From: Chloroflexota bacterium
GTDB lineage: Bacteria > Chloroflexota > JAHJIN01
Assembly: GCA_018823415.1 (NCBI GenBank)
Contig: JAHJIN010000234.1
Coordinates: 1-64,000, forward strand
Length of the DNA stretch: 64,000 nt
Direction: 5' to 3'
The notes under the pieces were generated by a model. That model was not told the DNA's origin and did no database searches. It saw nothing but the letters and a program-made list of their open reading frames with translations. Position numbers and translations under genes: made by a program. Shown in pieces: positions 50,397-59,110 of the stretch; position 1 is the first letter of the stretch, and every line of letters starts with the position of its first letter.

Positions 50397-51272
50397 TTAT
50401 GGCCGCACGTGTTCCAGAAACCACGTGTACAGCTCGGGATTCTGATAGGCTTGCAGCGCGTCCGTGTGGCCGGTGTTGGGATACACGGTGAGCCGCACGT
50501 CGCCGTCGCAGGCGCGCAGCGCGTCGACCAGAGCCTGGACCTCTGGCAGCGGGACCACGCGGTCCTGGTCGCCGTGAAAGGCCCACACCGGCACATCCTT
50601 GAGCGCGCAAACGGCAGCAGGGTCGCCGCCGCCGCTGATGGGTGCAATCGCCGCGAACCGGCCGGGGTACAACATGGCCTGGAGCCATGTGCCATAGCCG
50701 CCCATGCTGAACCCGGTCAGGTAGACGCGGTCCGGGTCCACGGCATAGGTCGCCAGCACGTCGCCCAGCAACTCGTCTACCGCGCCGGTGACGTTGGACC
50801 ACAGGATGTCCTCCGCCATTACCTCGGCGGGGCATTGCGGGGACAGGACGATGAACAGGAAATCCGGTTGCTCTTCGGCAATGAGGGGGACGCCATAGGT
50901 CCGTAACTCGTCGAGTGGCCGGTCTCGGCTCCCCACGCCGTGGAGATACAGGATCAGCGGCCAGCGTTTGCCCGGGCTGGTGTCATAGCCCCGGGGTAAA
51001 AAGAGCAAATAGCCCTGGCGGACCGTCTTGGTCACGCCCTTGGAGGTGACGACCGCGGCCATAAAGGTGTAGCCGCGCTGCTGGCCTCCCGTGTGCAACG
51101 GCGTGGCAGTTGGTCCAACCGGCGTGGGCGTGCTCGTGACCGGGGCCAGCGTGGCGACAGCGGTCGGGGCCGGCGTGGCAACAGCGGTCGGCGGCGCTGG
51201 CGACGTGTCGCACTGGATCGCCAGCAGCATCAGCACGCCGAGCCCCAGTTGGAGCGGCCTATTACCACGCAT
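50397..51272 (-). CDS. Secreted (lipo)protein esterase, alpha/beta hydrolase
   Basis: A 291-residue protein. Residues 1-20 are a signal sequence ending LLAIQC, which looks like a lipobox with an unusual Gln before the Cys. A Thr/Pro/Ala-rich linker runs to about residue 62. The hydrolase domain has LILYLHGVGSRD, the nucleophile motif GFSMGGYGTW and WAFHGDQDRVVPL; the acid is D and the base is H in YPNTGHTDAL. This is the predicted-esterase/polyhydroxybutyrate-depolymerase-like family acting outside the cell. It is a tandem paralogue of the next gene. Confidence 0.85.
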   Translation of the reverse strand: MRGNRPLQLGLGVLMLLAIQCDTSPAPPTAVATPAPTAVATLAPVTSTPTPVGPTATPLHTGGQQRGYTFMAAVVTSKGVTKTVRQGYLLFLPRGYDTSPGKRWPLILYLHGVGSRDRPLDELRTYGVPLIAEEQPDFLFIVLSPQCPAEVMAEDILWSNVTGAVDELLGDVLATYAVDPDRVYLTGFSMGGYGTWLQAMLYPGRFAAIAPISGGGDPAAVCALKDVPVWAFHGDQDRVVPLPEVQALVDALRACDGDVRLTVYPNTGHTDALQAYQNPELYTWFLEHVRP

Positions 51273-51283
51273 CTGCACTCGTT

Positions 51284-52102
51284 TCACCGCGCGTGCTCCA
51301 GGAACCACGTATAGAGCGCCGGGTTGTCGTAGGTTTGCGGCCAGATATAGTGGCCGGCGCCGGGATAGATCGTGAGCTGCACGTCGCCGCCGCAAGCCTG
51401 CAGCGCGTCCACGGCGCCCTGCTCTTCTATGAGGGGGACCATACTGTCCAGTTCGCCGTGAAAGGCCCACACCGGCACATGGCAGAGGGCGCGGGCCGTG
51501 TCTGGACTGGCGCCGCCGCAAACCGGCGCGATGGCGGCGAACCGGTCCGGGTACAGCGCGGCAATGGACCACGTGCCATAGCCACCCATGCTGAACCCGG
51601 TCAGGTAGACGCGATCCGGGTCCACGGCGTATTCGGCCGTGATTTTGGTCAGCAACGCCGCCAGGCCGTCGGCCAGATGCGGCCACCACACGTCATCGCC
51701 GCCGCCCTCGGGGTAGCGCGGCGAGACGACGATGAACGGGAAATTGGGCTGCTGTTCCACCAACTTGGGAATGCCTTCGCTCTTGAGCGAGATCAGGGTC
51801 GAGCCGCCACGCCCGTCAGAACCGTGGAGAAAGAGGATCAGTGGCCATTTTTTGGCTGGCTGGGTCCAGTATGTTCGGGGCAGAAACAGCAGATACGCAA
51901 GGTGAATGGTCCGGGGATTCCCCCGGGCGTCAATGATGCCCGTTTTGATGCTGTACCCGCGCTGCTGGTCGCCCGGCTGGGTTGGCGTGGGCGAGCTCGT
52001 GGGCGTTGCCGGCACGGTCGCGCACTGGGACCCCGTCAGCGAGAGCACGACGAGCGCCAGGAGGCAGATGGTTCGTAGCAGGGAGCTGGCGGACACTGGC
52101 AT
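51284..52102 (-). CDS. Secreted (lipo)protein esterase, tandem paralogue
   Basis: A 272-residue paralogue of the gene just downstream. The signal sequence ends LSLTGSQC, again Gln before Cys, followed by a short Thr/Pro/Ser linker. The domain has LILFLHGSDGRGG, GFSMGGYGTW, WAFHGELDSMVPL and YPGAGHYIW. The two proteins share the whole hydrolase domain in order, so this is a local duplication. The ATG (52102) directly abuts the -35 box of the divergent GH31 promoter. Confidence 0.86.
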   Translation of the reverse strand: MPVSASSLLRTICLLALVVLSLTGSQCATVPATPTSSPTPTQPGDQQRGYSIKTGIIDARGNPRTIHLAYLLFLPRTYWTQPAKKWPLILFLHGSDGRGGSTLISLKSEGIPKLVEQQPNFPFIVVSPRYPEGGGDDVWWPHLADGLAALLTKITAEYAVDPDRVYLTGFSMGGYGTWSIAALYPDRFAAIAPVCGGASPDTARALCHVPVWAFHGELDSMVPLIEEQGAVDALQACGGDVQLTIYPGAGHYIWPQTYDNPALYTWFLEHAR

Positions 52103-52130
52103 TGACCGAACTCGCGCTTTGAGTTAGAAT
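52102..52130 (+). promoter_or_regulatory. Promoter of the GH31 gene
   Basis: TTGACC (52102-52107) and TAGAAT (52125-52130) are 17 bases apart. The expected start is near 52137, giving a leader of about 60 bases and supporting the ATG at 52198. Confidence 0.7.
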
Positions 52131-52197
52131 TAGAGTGCCCGTAGCATACACGTTTTGGGCCTTCAGGTCAAGCGCCTTGGACGCAGCAAGGAGGGAC

Positions 52198-54879
52198 ATG
52201 GACACTATTGCCGATCATCTCAAACTGGACATGGCGCCGGTGGCTGACCCAGATGCCGTGGTACAGGGGCCGGGGGTGCGGTTCACCGTGCTCACGTCGC
52301 GGCTGATCCGGCTGGAATACGACCCGTTGGGGCGGTTCGAGGACCGGGCCAGCCAGGCGTTCTGGTATCGCCGGCAGCCGGTGCCCGCTTTTGACGTGCG
52401 GCGTCCGGGTGACGCGTTCGGAAACGCCATCGAGATCATCACCGAGCACCTGCACCTACGGTACGAGGCGCGCACGCCCGGGGGCCTGGACGCGCTTGCC
52501 ATCACCCTGCGCGAGACCGGCGTCACCTGGCGCTACGGCGACCCGGACGAGGCCAACCTGCGCGGCACCACTCGCACGCTGGACCAGGCCGACGGCCCGG
52601 TGCCGTTGGGGCCGGGGCTGGTGTCTCGGGCCGGCTGGGCCGTGGTAGATGACTCCCAATCGCTCGTGTTCGACGAGCGGGGCTGGCTGGAACCGCGCGG
52701 ACCCGGGACCGGGCAGGACCTCTATTTTTTTGGCTATGGGCGCGATTACCGGGCCTGCCTGCGCGATTTCAGCCGTGTGGCCGGGCCGGCGCCCCTGCTC
52801 CCGCGCTGGGCGCTGGGCAACTGGTGGAGCCGCTACTGGGCCTATACCCAGGACGAGCTGACGGCGCTGATCCAAGATTTCGCCGCGCACCAGGTACCCC
52901 TGTCTGTCTGCATCGTGGACATGGACTGGCACATCACCGACACCGGCAACCAGTCATCCGGCTGGACCGGTTATACCTGGAACCGCGAGTTGTTCCCCGA
53001 CCCGGCAGCGTTTATCGCCGGGCTGCACGAACGCGGGCTCAAGACGGCTCTCAACCTGCACCCGGCCTCTGGCATCCACCCCCACGAAGCGGCGTATCCG
53101 GTCATGGCCGAGCGCCTGGGCCTCGACCCGGCCAGCCAGGAGCCGGTCCCCTTTGCCATTGCCGATCCTCGCTTTACGCGGGCCTATTTCGAGCTGCTTC
53201 ACCATCCGCTGGAGGCGCAGGGCGTGGATTTCTGGTGGCTCGACTGGCAGCAGGGCACCCGGAGCGCCCTCACCGGCCTGGACCCGCTGTGGTGGCTGAA
53301 TCACCTGCACTTTTACGACCTGGCTCGCAACGGAGACCGGCGCCCCTTTATCTTTTCGCGCTGGGGTGGCCTGGGCAACCATCGCTATCCCATCGGCTTT
53401 TCCGGCGATACGCTGGTCACCTGGCGCTCGCTGGCGTTTCAGCCGTATTTCACCGCCACTGCCGCCAACGTGGGTTATGGCTGGTGGAGTCACGATATTG
53501 GCGGGCACATGCGCGGCCTGGAAGACGCCGAACTGTACACGCGCTGGGTGCAGTTTGGCGTCTGGAGTCCCATCCTGCGCCTGCACAGCACCAAGAACCC
53601 GTACCAGGAGCGCCGGCCCTGGGGCTGGGACGCCGAAACCCTGCGCGTGGCCCGCGACGCCATGCAGCTTCGCCACGCCCTGATCCCATACCTGTATACC
53701 ATGTCCTGGCGCAACGCGCAGGAATCCATCCCCCTCGTCGTGCCCATGTACCACGAGCACCCGCACGACGAGGCGGCGTACTGCTGCCCCAACCAATACT
53801 ATTTCGGCAGCGAACTGGTCGCCGCGCCGTTCACGGCGCCGCGTGACCCGCACACCGGCTTGAGCCGACAGGTGGTCTGGCTCCCTGAGGGCGACTGGTT
53901 TGGCTTTTTTGCCGGTGAGTATTATCCTGGCGACGCCTGGCACGCCTGCTATGGCGGGCTGGACGAGATGCCCGTGTTCGCCCGGGCCGGTGCCATCGTG
54001 CCCCTGGCCCTGGGGGGCGACGAGGTCCAGAACCCGGCCCGGTTGACGGTCCACGTCTTTCCCGGCGCCGACAACGTCTTTACGCTGTACGAGGATGACG
54101 GCGAGACGCTGGCCTATCAACAGGGTGCGGCCGCCCGCACGACGTTGGCACAAGAGTGGACCGGGGACCGGCTCCGCTTGACCCTTGCCCCGGTTGCTGG
54201 CGACCGGACTATAGTCCCGGGGCATCGCACCTACACTCTGGTGTTCCGAGGCATCGTTCAGCCCGACGCGGTGGCGGTCCAGGTCAACGGCGTGGCCATC
54301 GACCCGGCCGTGGCCTATGACCCGGCGACGGCGTCGCTCACCGTGCCTGACATTGCCTTGCGCGCCGACGAGGAATTGACGGTGAGCCTGTCCACCGCCG
54401 CCGACACGTTGATGGACCGGCGCGACCGGCGGCTGGAGACGGGTCGCAAGCTGCTGCGTGCCTTCAAGCTAGAGCCCAATACCCGGGCCAGCCTGAGCGA
54501 GCGCCTGCCGGCCATCATCGAGGATGTGGGACAGTTGGCCGATTTTTGGGTATATCTGCACCTGGCGCAGGTCAGGGCGCTGGTGGAGGTATTGGTGGGG
54601 GCCGGCGTGGCCCGGTTTGACCAGGCCGGCGGCCGCGATCGCAGTCGCGACGGCGGCCGCGACATGGTCGTGCTGTGGAACAACTGGCAGCACGCCGCGA
54701 TGCGCTATGTGCTGTCGGCGGCTGGGCCGTGGAACCGGGTCTTTCACTCGGAGCAGGGGACCGTGCCCCGGTTTATGGCGCTGGATGTGGGCGAGCAGTT
54801 TGCCGGCCAGCCGTGGAAGCTGGGCGTGGACCACGCCGGGCTGGCGACGATCACGCTGGGGCCGGAAAGCGGCGCGTAG
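52198..54879 (+). CDS. GH31 family alpha-glycosidase
   Basis: An 893-residue glycoside hydrolase family 31 protein. The nucleophile region is FWWLDWQQGT with D349, and the acid/base is in GFSGDT with D404. Upstream are ALGNWWSRYWAYTQDE and VDMDWHITD, and downstream RPFIFSRWGGLGNHRYP and LRLHSTKNPYQERRPW. The family removes alpha-linked glucose or xylose from glycans by retention. The N-terminal 230 residues are the usual beta domain; about 600-720 are the C-terminal beta domains (DUF5110-like). The last 170 residues are alpha-helical and not recognised. No signal peptide, so probably cytoplasmic. AGGAGG lies three bases before ATG 52198. Confidence 0.93.
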   Translation: MDTIADHLKLDMAPVADPDAVVQGPGVRFTVLTSRLIRLEYDPLGRFEDRASQAFWYRRQPVPAFDVRRPGDAFGNAIEIITEHLHLRYEARTPGGLDALAITLRETGVTWRYGDPDEANLRGTTRTLDQADGPVPLGPGLVSRAGWAVVDDSQSLVFDERGWLEPRGPGTGQDLYFFGYGRDYRACLRDFSRVAGPAPLLPRWALGNWWSRYWAYTQDELTALIQDFAAHQVPLSVCIVDMDWHITDTGNQSSGWTGYTWNRELFPDPAAFIAGLHERGLKTALNLHPASGIHPHEAAYPVMAERLGLDPASQEPVPFAIADPRFTRAYFELLHHPLEAQGVDFWWLDWQQGTRSALTGLDPLWWLNHLHFYDLARNGDRRPFIFSRWGGLGNHRYPIGFSGDTLVTWRSLAFQPYFTATAANVGYGWWSHDIGGHMRGLEDAELYTRWVQFGVWSPILRLHSTKNPYQERRPWGWDAETLRVARDAMQLRHALIPYLYTMSWRNAQESIPLVVPMYHEHPHDEAAYCCPNQYYFGSELVAAPFTAPRDPHTGLSRQVVWLPEGDWFGFFAGEYYPGDAWHACYGGLDEMPVFARAGAIVPLALGGDEVQNPARLTVHVFPGADNVFTLYEDDGETLAYQQGAAARTTLAQEWTGDRLRLTLAPVAGDRTIVPGHRTYTLVFRGIVQPDAVAVQVNGVAIDPAVAYDPATASLTVPDIALRADEELTVSLSTAADTLMDRRDRRLETGRKLLRAFKLEPNTRASLSERLPAIIEDVGQLADFWVYLHLAQVRALVEVLVGAGVARFDQAGGRDRSRDGGRDMVVLWNNWQHAAMRYVLSAAGPWNRVFHSEQGTVPRFMALDVGEQFAGQPWKLGVDHAGLATITLGPESGA

Positions 54880-54909
54880 GACACAACACGCAATCCAAAG
54901 GAGGAGCTT

Positions 54910-55686
54910 GTGCCAAGCATACAGGTGAACGACGAGCGTTTGTTTTACGTGCATCGCGGGCCGGCCGCGCTGGCGCCGGCTGAGATGCCCGCAGTGCTCT
55001 TTTCGCACGGGGCCGGGGGTACGCATCGCCACTGGCTGCCCGAGGTGGTGGCGGCCGGTGCCCTGACCCGGGCCTATGCCCTGGACCTGCCCGGCCACGG
55101 CCGGTCAACAGGCACCGGGCGTGATACCATCTCCGGCTATGTGGAGGTGGTCCGGGGCCTGCTGGACGCGCTGGGGCTGGACCGGGCCGTTGTTGGTGGG
55201 CACAGCATGGGCGGGGCTATCGCGCAAACTCTTGCCCTCACGTACCCCGACCGCTGCGCCGGGCTGATACTCACCGGCACCGGGGCGCGCCTGCGGGTGC
55301 TCCCGGCCATCATGGAGGGCGTGCTGACGGATTTCAGCGCCACCGTGGACGTCATCGGGCAATATGCCTATGGGCCGGATGCTCCGACGGACCTGCTGCG
55401 TCTGGGGCGCGAGGAGATGCTCCAGAACGATCCGCAGGTCTATCACGATGATTTTCTGGCGTGCGACCGGTTTGACATCATGGACCGCTTGGGCGAGATT
55501 CGGGTTCCCACGCTCATCTTGTGCGGCACGGCCGACCGGCTGACCCCGCCCAAGTATTCGCATTACCTGCACGAGCACATCGCCGGCTCGACGCTCACGC
55601 TCATCGAGGGCGCCGGGCACATGGTCATGCTGGAGCAGCCGGCGCAAATGAACGAGGCCATTGCCCGGTTCTTGACCGGACTCTAG
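54910..55686 (+). CDS. Alpha/beta hydrolase
   Basis: A 258-residue alpha/beta hydrolase. The oxyanion loop is FSHGAGGTHRHW, the nucleophile S99 lies in GGHSMGGAIAQTLAL, the acid is in CGTADRLTPP and the base in EGAGHMVMLEQP. The cap region is short. It resembles 3-oxoadipate-enol-lactonase-like or carboxylesterase enzymes; the substrate is unknown. GTG 54910 has AAAGGAGG just upstream. It follows the GH31 gene by 30 bases and is probably co-transcribed. Confidence 0.9.
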   Translation: MPSIQVNDERLFYVHRGPAALAPAEMPAVLFSHGAGGTHRHWLPEVVAAGALTRAYALDLPGHGRSTGTGRDTISGYVEVVRGLLDALGLDRAVVGGHSMGGAIAQTLALTYPDRCAGLILTGTGARLRVLPAIMEGVLTDFSATVDVIGQYAYGPDAPTDLLRLGREEMLQNDPQVYHDDFLACDRFDIMDRLGEIRVPTLILCGTADRLTPPKYSHYLHEHIAGSTLTLIEGAGHMVMLEQPAQMNEAIARFLTGL

Positions 55687-55701
55687 TGGTGGTCAACCCC
55701 A

Positions 55702-55730
55702 TTGCGTCAATCCCACAGGTGGGGTATAAT
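55702..55730 (+). promoter_or_regulatory. Promoter of tRNA-Val
   Basis: TTGCGT (55702-55707) and TATAAT (55725-55730) with a 17-base spacer, ending 11 bases before the tRNA. Confidence 0.75.
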
Positions 55731-55741
55731 CGGCCTGTCAG

Positions 55742-55818
55742 GGGCGGATAGCTCAGCTGGATAGAGCGCCTCGCTTACACCGAGGAGGTCACGGGTTCGA
55801 ATCCTGTTCCGCCCACCA
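55742..55818 (+). tRNA. tRNA-Val(TAC)
   Basis: The acceptor GGGCGGA pairs with TCCGCCC, followed by A73 and an encoded CCA. The D-stem is GCTC/GAGC, the anticodon stem CCTCG/CGAGG holds the loop CTTACAC, so the anticodon is TAC (valine). The T-arm is ACGGG-TTCGAAT-CCTGT. The gene is complete at 77 bases with its own promoter and terminator. Confidence 0.96.
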
Positions 55819-55863
55819 TTGGCTAGTCGTGATTTTGTGTTTGTGACTTGACCCATAAACTTG

Positions 55864-55901
55864 CCGCAGCGAGCAAACTCTGCCTCGCCGCGGCTATTTT
55901 T
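55864..55901 (+). terminator. Terminator after tRNA-Val
   Basis: GCCGCAGCGAG - loop - CTCGCCGCGGC is an 11-bp stem with one mismatch, followed by TATTTTT. It ends the tRNA transcript and abuts the convergent acetyltransferase gene. Confidence 0.8.
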
Positions 55902-56400
55902 ATCCCTTGCCCAACACTTTTCTCATGGGCTGTACCTGTAGCCCGTGCCCCTCAAAACTCCACCCCGTTCGCACACCGGTCGATCTCTTGTACCCCATAG
56001 CCAGGTAGAATGGGACCGCATACAGCGTGGCTGCAACCCGGATGACTGTTGCTCCTTGCTGAAGGTATTCCAGCTCGAATTGCTCAACCAGTCCGCGCCC
56101 AATCCCCTGGCGGTGATGGTCTCCTCTGACAAACAGGCTGCCCAACCGGTCCTTTCTGCCTCTCAACACACCCACAATCTCGCCATCATCCTCAGCCACC
56201 AGCACCAGTGCTGACCGGATCACCTGGGCAATCGCTTCTTGATGAGGCTTTTCCGGTGAGCCGGCATGTCGAAAGGGACCCAGGAACAGCCCCAGTTCTT
56301 GGGGTGAGACAAAGCCAAGATTGAACTCGCTGTACGTGTCTGCGATGAGCTTGCCCACGCTTGTTGCGTCGCTCTCTTGATAGTGTCGAATTATCGCCAT
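55900..56400 (-). CDS. GNAT N-acetyltransferase
   Basis: A 166-residue GNAT protein. The acetyl-CoA loop is SLFVRGDHHRQGIGRGLVEQFE, and FYLAMGYKRSTGVR is the C-terminal motif. The N-terminus (IIRHYQESDATSVGKLIADTY) is typical. Substrate unknown. GGGAGGA lies four bases before the ATG. The gene is richer in A/T than its neighbours, like the methyltransferase at 5766, and may be acquired. Confidence 0.9.
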   Translation of the reverse strand: MAIIRHYQESDATSVGKLIADTYSEFNLGFVSPQELGLFLGPFRHAGSPEKPHQEAIAQVIRSALVLVAEDDGEIVGVLRGRKDRLGSLFVRGDHHRQGIGRGLVEQFELEYLQQGATVIRVAATLYAVPFYLAMGYKRSTGVRTGWSFEGHGLQVQPMRKVLGKG

Positions 56401-56407
56401 TCTTCCT

Positions 56408-56510
56408 CCCTAACCTGGATAAACCAGAGCCAACCACGTTGATGCTGGAGGAGATTCTTGCTTGCTGTACAAGAATTCCACTGGTTAGACCCTAACCTGG
56501 ATAAACCAGA
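56408..56510. repeat. Direct 21-bp repeat, two copies
   Basis: CCCTAACCTGGATAAACCAGA occurs at 56408-56428 and again at 56490-56510, 82 bases apart. Each contains CTGG-ATAAA-CCAG. The rest of the region upstream of the kinase gene is A/T-richer and holds no gene. Confidence 0.9.
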
Positions 56511-56519
56511 AAACTAACC

Positions 56520-56584
56520 GCCGAGATCGCAGAGAACGCCAAGCAGATTATGAATAACCTCTGCGCCTTCTGCGTGCTCTGCGG
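56520..56584. repeat. Facing 9-bp arrays
   Basis: GCCGAGATC, GCAGAGAAC, GCCAAGCAG (56520-56546) face CCTCTGCGC, CTTCTGCGT, GCTCTGCGG (56558-56584), which read as the reverse complement type (GCAGAG core). Period nine rather than seven; the arms can pair imperfectly. Similar GCAGAG nonamers are, from memory, widespread in other bacterial genomes. Confidence 0.75.
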
Positions 56585-56752
56585 TGACGTACTCGAGATG
56601 GGACAACACCGTAGCCATGCCTGGTCGCCTGCGCAATTGGCCGGCCGGGGCTGTCCGAATCCGAGCTATTATAGCACACGCAAATGATTCTTGATACTGT
56701 GGCTGGTCGGGTGGGTTGAACCGCACCTGTCGCGTGCAGTTCTCAGCGATCA

Positions 56753-56781
56753 TTGACTTTCGCGCCCGGTTCTTTTATACT
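56753..56781 (+). promoter_or_regulatory. Promoter of the histidine kinase operon
   Basis: TTGACT (56753-56758) and TATACT (56776-56781) with a 17-base spacer. The expected start near 56788 excludes the upstream start at 56716 and supports ATG 56854. Confidence 0.75.
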
Positions 56782-56853
56782 GGAATGGGAATTGGCAGAC
56801 GTCCCCCCTGCCCTGTGATTCGCAGTGCCAGATCGGTAAAAGTGGGGTGCCAG

Positions 56854-59088
56854 ATGAAGCCTGCACACCAGACCACAGAGCAACTCACACGCGAGTTGAC
56901 AGCCCTGCGCCAGCGGGTGGCCGAGTTGGAGGCCGGGGAAGCAGAATGCCGGTCGCCAGACCGGGAATTGCATCGCGTCAGCCAGGAAAGCATCTTTCAG
57001 GCCATCGGCCACGCAACCCTCATTCTCAGCCCAGACCAAACCGTGTTGGCGGCCAATCGCGCCGCTGTCCAGGCGACCGGCCTGACGGAAGCCGAGTTGC
57101 GAGGCCAGAAATGCTACGACATCTTTCACCGTACCGATCACCCACCGGCCGAGTGTCCCCTGAACCAGATGCAGTACACGGCGTACATGGTGGCCGGCGA
57201 GATGGAGGTCGGGGCGCTTGACGGATGGTTCCTGGTTTCCTGCACACCGGTACTCGACGAGTCGGGCGAACTCGAAAAGATCATTCACATTGCCACAGAT
57301 ATCACCGAGCGCAAGCAAGCCGAGGATCAACTGCGGCAGCGCAATCGTGAACTAGAAGCCCTCAATTGCCTGGTCCAGCGAGTCAGTGCCAGCCTCCTGG
57401 TCGAGCAGGTGGTGGCCGTGGCCCTGGAAGAGATCGTGGCTGCCACCCAATCTGACCTGGCATTGCTTTTTTTGCGAGAGGGCGACCGGTTATTCTTGCT
57501 AGGCACTAGGCCGCCAGACACCCCGTATCGCCATCCTGATACGCCGGTTCATCTGGTGGGCGAGTGCCTGTGTGGGCTGGCCGTCAGCGGGGGCGAGCCG
57601 TTATACTCTAATGACATCTATGTGGATCCCCGTTGCACCTGGGACGAGTGCAAAAAGGCCGGGGTGCGTTCCTTTGCGGCCTTGCCCTTGCGCAGTGGAG
57701 ATGCTGTTATTGGCGTGCTGGGTCTGGCTGCTCACCAGACGAGCCATTTTGAGGGTCGGACCGCTTTTCTGGAGACCCTGGCTGGCGGCGTGGTCGTCGG
57801 GCTGCAAAGCGCGCAGCTATACCAGGCCGTTCAGCGCCACTGGAAGGAATTGTCCACCCTCTACGAAACCAGCCAAGCCCTTTCGCAGAGCCTTGATCCG
57901 GGGCTCATCGGGCAGCGGCTGATAGAGGTCATGGAGCAATTCCTGAACTATGAGCACGGCGCAGTGCTGACAGTGGACGAGGAAACGCAGGAATTGGTGC
58001 CGCTGGCCCTGAGCGATCAACAGCGAGGGCCGGATTTTGTGGCGCAGGACCGGGATTACGTGCGCAGCCAGGGGTTGCGCGTGGGCGAGGGCATCGTGGG
58101 TTGGGTGGTCCAGCATGGGCAGCCGGTGCGGCTGGGCGACGTGCGTCAGGATGCGCGCTATTTTGCGTTGCGTGAGGACATTCGTTCGGAACTGTGCGTG
58201 CCTTTGAGCGTGGGACACAAGGTGATTGGGGCCTTGGATGTCGAGTCCGGGCGCATGGACGCCTACGACGAGAATGATGAACGCTTGTTGACCGCTCTGG
58301 CCGGGTCGGCCGCGGTCGCCATCGAAAACGCGCGCCTGTATGCCCAGCTCAGGGAACATGCCGCCACGTTGGAGCAGCGCGTGGCCGAGCGCACGGCGGA
58401 ACTGGCCGATATCAACACGGAACTGGATGCCTTTGCCTATTCCGTCTCTCACGATCTGCGCGCCCCCCTGCGAGCCATGCAGGGTTTTGCCAAGGCTCTC
58501 TTAGAGGACTATGCCGCCGACCTCGACCCGACCGGCCAGGACTATGCTCAACGCATCGTCACGGCGTCCCAGCGCCTGGACACGCTGATCCAGGACCTGC
58601 TGGCTTACAGCCGCCTCACCCGCGCCGAACTGTCTCTCCAGCCGACGAGCCTGGACCTGGTTGTAATCGAGAGCCTGGCCCAACTGACTGCCGCGATCCG
58701 GGAGCAGGACGCCCAGGTGAGCATAGACGGACCGCTGCCCCTGGTGCTGGCCCAGCACACCACGCTGGTCCGGGTGGTGGTCAACCTGCTCGCCAACGCC
58801 ATCAAGTTCGCGGCTCCTGGCGTGCAGCCCCAGGTGCGCGTCTGGGCCGAGGTGCGAGAGGGCATGGTGCGTCTGTGGGTGCAAGACAACGGCGTTGGCA
58901 TCGCGCCGGCGCACCAGGAGCGCATCTTTCGCATCTTTGAGCGGCTGTACGGGATGGAAGAATACCCCGGCACCGGCGTGGGCCTGGCCATCGTGCGCAA
59001 GGGCGTGGAGCGCATGGGCGGGCGCGTTGGCGTGACATCCGCCCCGGGCCAAGGGAGCCGGTTCTGGGTAGAGTTGCCGGGCGCGTAA
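56854..59088 (+). CDS. PAS-GAF-GAF sensor histidine kinase
   Basis: A 744-residue kinase with no membrane segment, so cytoplasmic. A coiled coil (residues 5-35) leads to a PAS domain (about 45-155) that contains CYDIFHRTDHPPAECP, a Cys-x3-His...Cys-Pro pattern. Two GAF domains follow (about 175-330 and 345-510). The dimerisation helix has H533 in SHDLRAPLRAMQGF, and the ATPase has NLLANAIKFA, DNGVGIAPAHQERIF and GTGVGLAIV. It should phosphorylate itself at H533 and pass phosphate to the response regulator 22 bases downstream. No ligand is evident. Confidence 0.92.
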   Translation: MKPAHQTTEQLTRELTALRQRVAELEAGEAECRSPDRELHRVSQESIFQAIGHATLILSPDQTVLAANRAAVQATGLTEAELRGQKCYDIFHRTDHPPAECPLNQMQYTAYMVAGEMEVGALDGWFLVSCTPVLDESGELEKIIHIATDITERKQAEDQLRQRNRELEALNCLVQRVSASLLVEQVVAVALEEIVAATQSDLALLFLREGDRLFLLGTRPPDTPYRHPDTPVHLVGECLCGLAVSGGEPLYSNDIYVDPRCTWDECKKAGVRSFAALPLRSGDAVIGVLGLAAHQTSHFEGRTAFLETLAGGVVVGLQSAQLYQAVQRHWKELSTLYETSQALSQSLDPGLIGQRLIEVMEQFLNYEHGAVLTVDEETQELVPLALSDQQRGPDFVAQDRDYVRSQGLRVGEGIVGWVVQHGQPVRLGDVRQDARYFALREDIRSELCVPLSVGHKVIGALDVESGRMDAYDENDERLLTALAGSAAVAIENARLYAQLREHAATLEQRVAERTAELADINTELDAFAYSVSHDLRAPLRAMQGFAKALLEDYAADLDPTGQDYAQRIVTASQRLDTLIQDLLAYSRLTRAELSLQPTSLDLVVIESLAQLTAAIREQDAQVSIDGPLPLVLAQHTTLVRVVVNLLANAIKFAAPGVQPQVRVWAEVREGMVRLWVQDNGVGIAPAHQERIFRIFERLYGMEEYPGTGVGLAIVRKGVERMGGRVGVTSAPGQGSRFWVELPGA

Positions 59089-59110
59089 AACATAGACAGG
59101 AGAATCTACC

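Noticed and set aside
56666-56673. Minus-strand TATAAT-like sequence
   Set aside because: No -35 at a suitable spacing; the region is A/T-rich by nature, so this is weak.
56514-56753. Small minus-strand frame upstream of the kinase
   Set aside because: Most of it is the nonamer repeat and it overlaps the kinase promoter; no ribosome site or homology is visible.
56716-56853. Upstream start for the first kinase
   Set aside because: It precedes the mapped promoter elements and adds residues without domain character.
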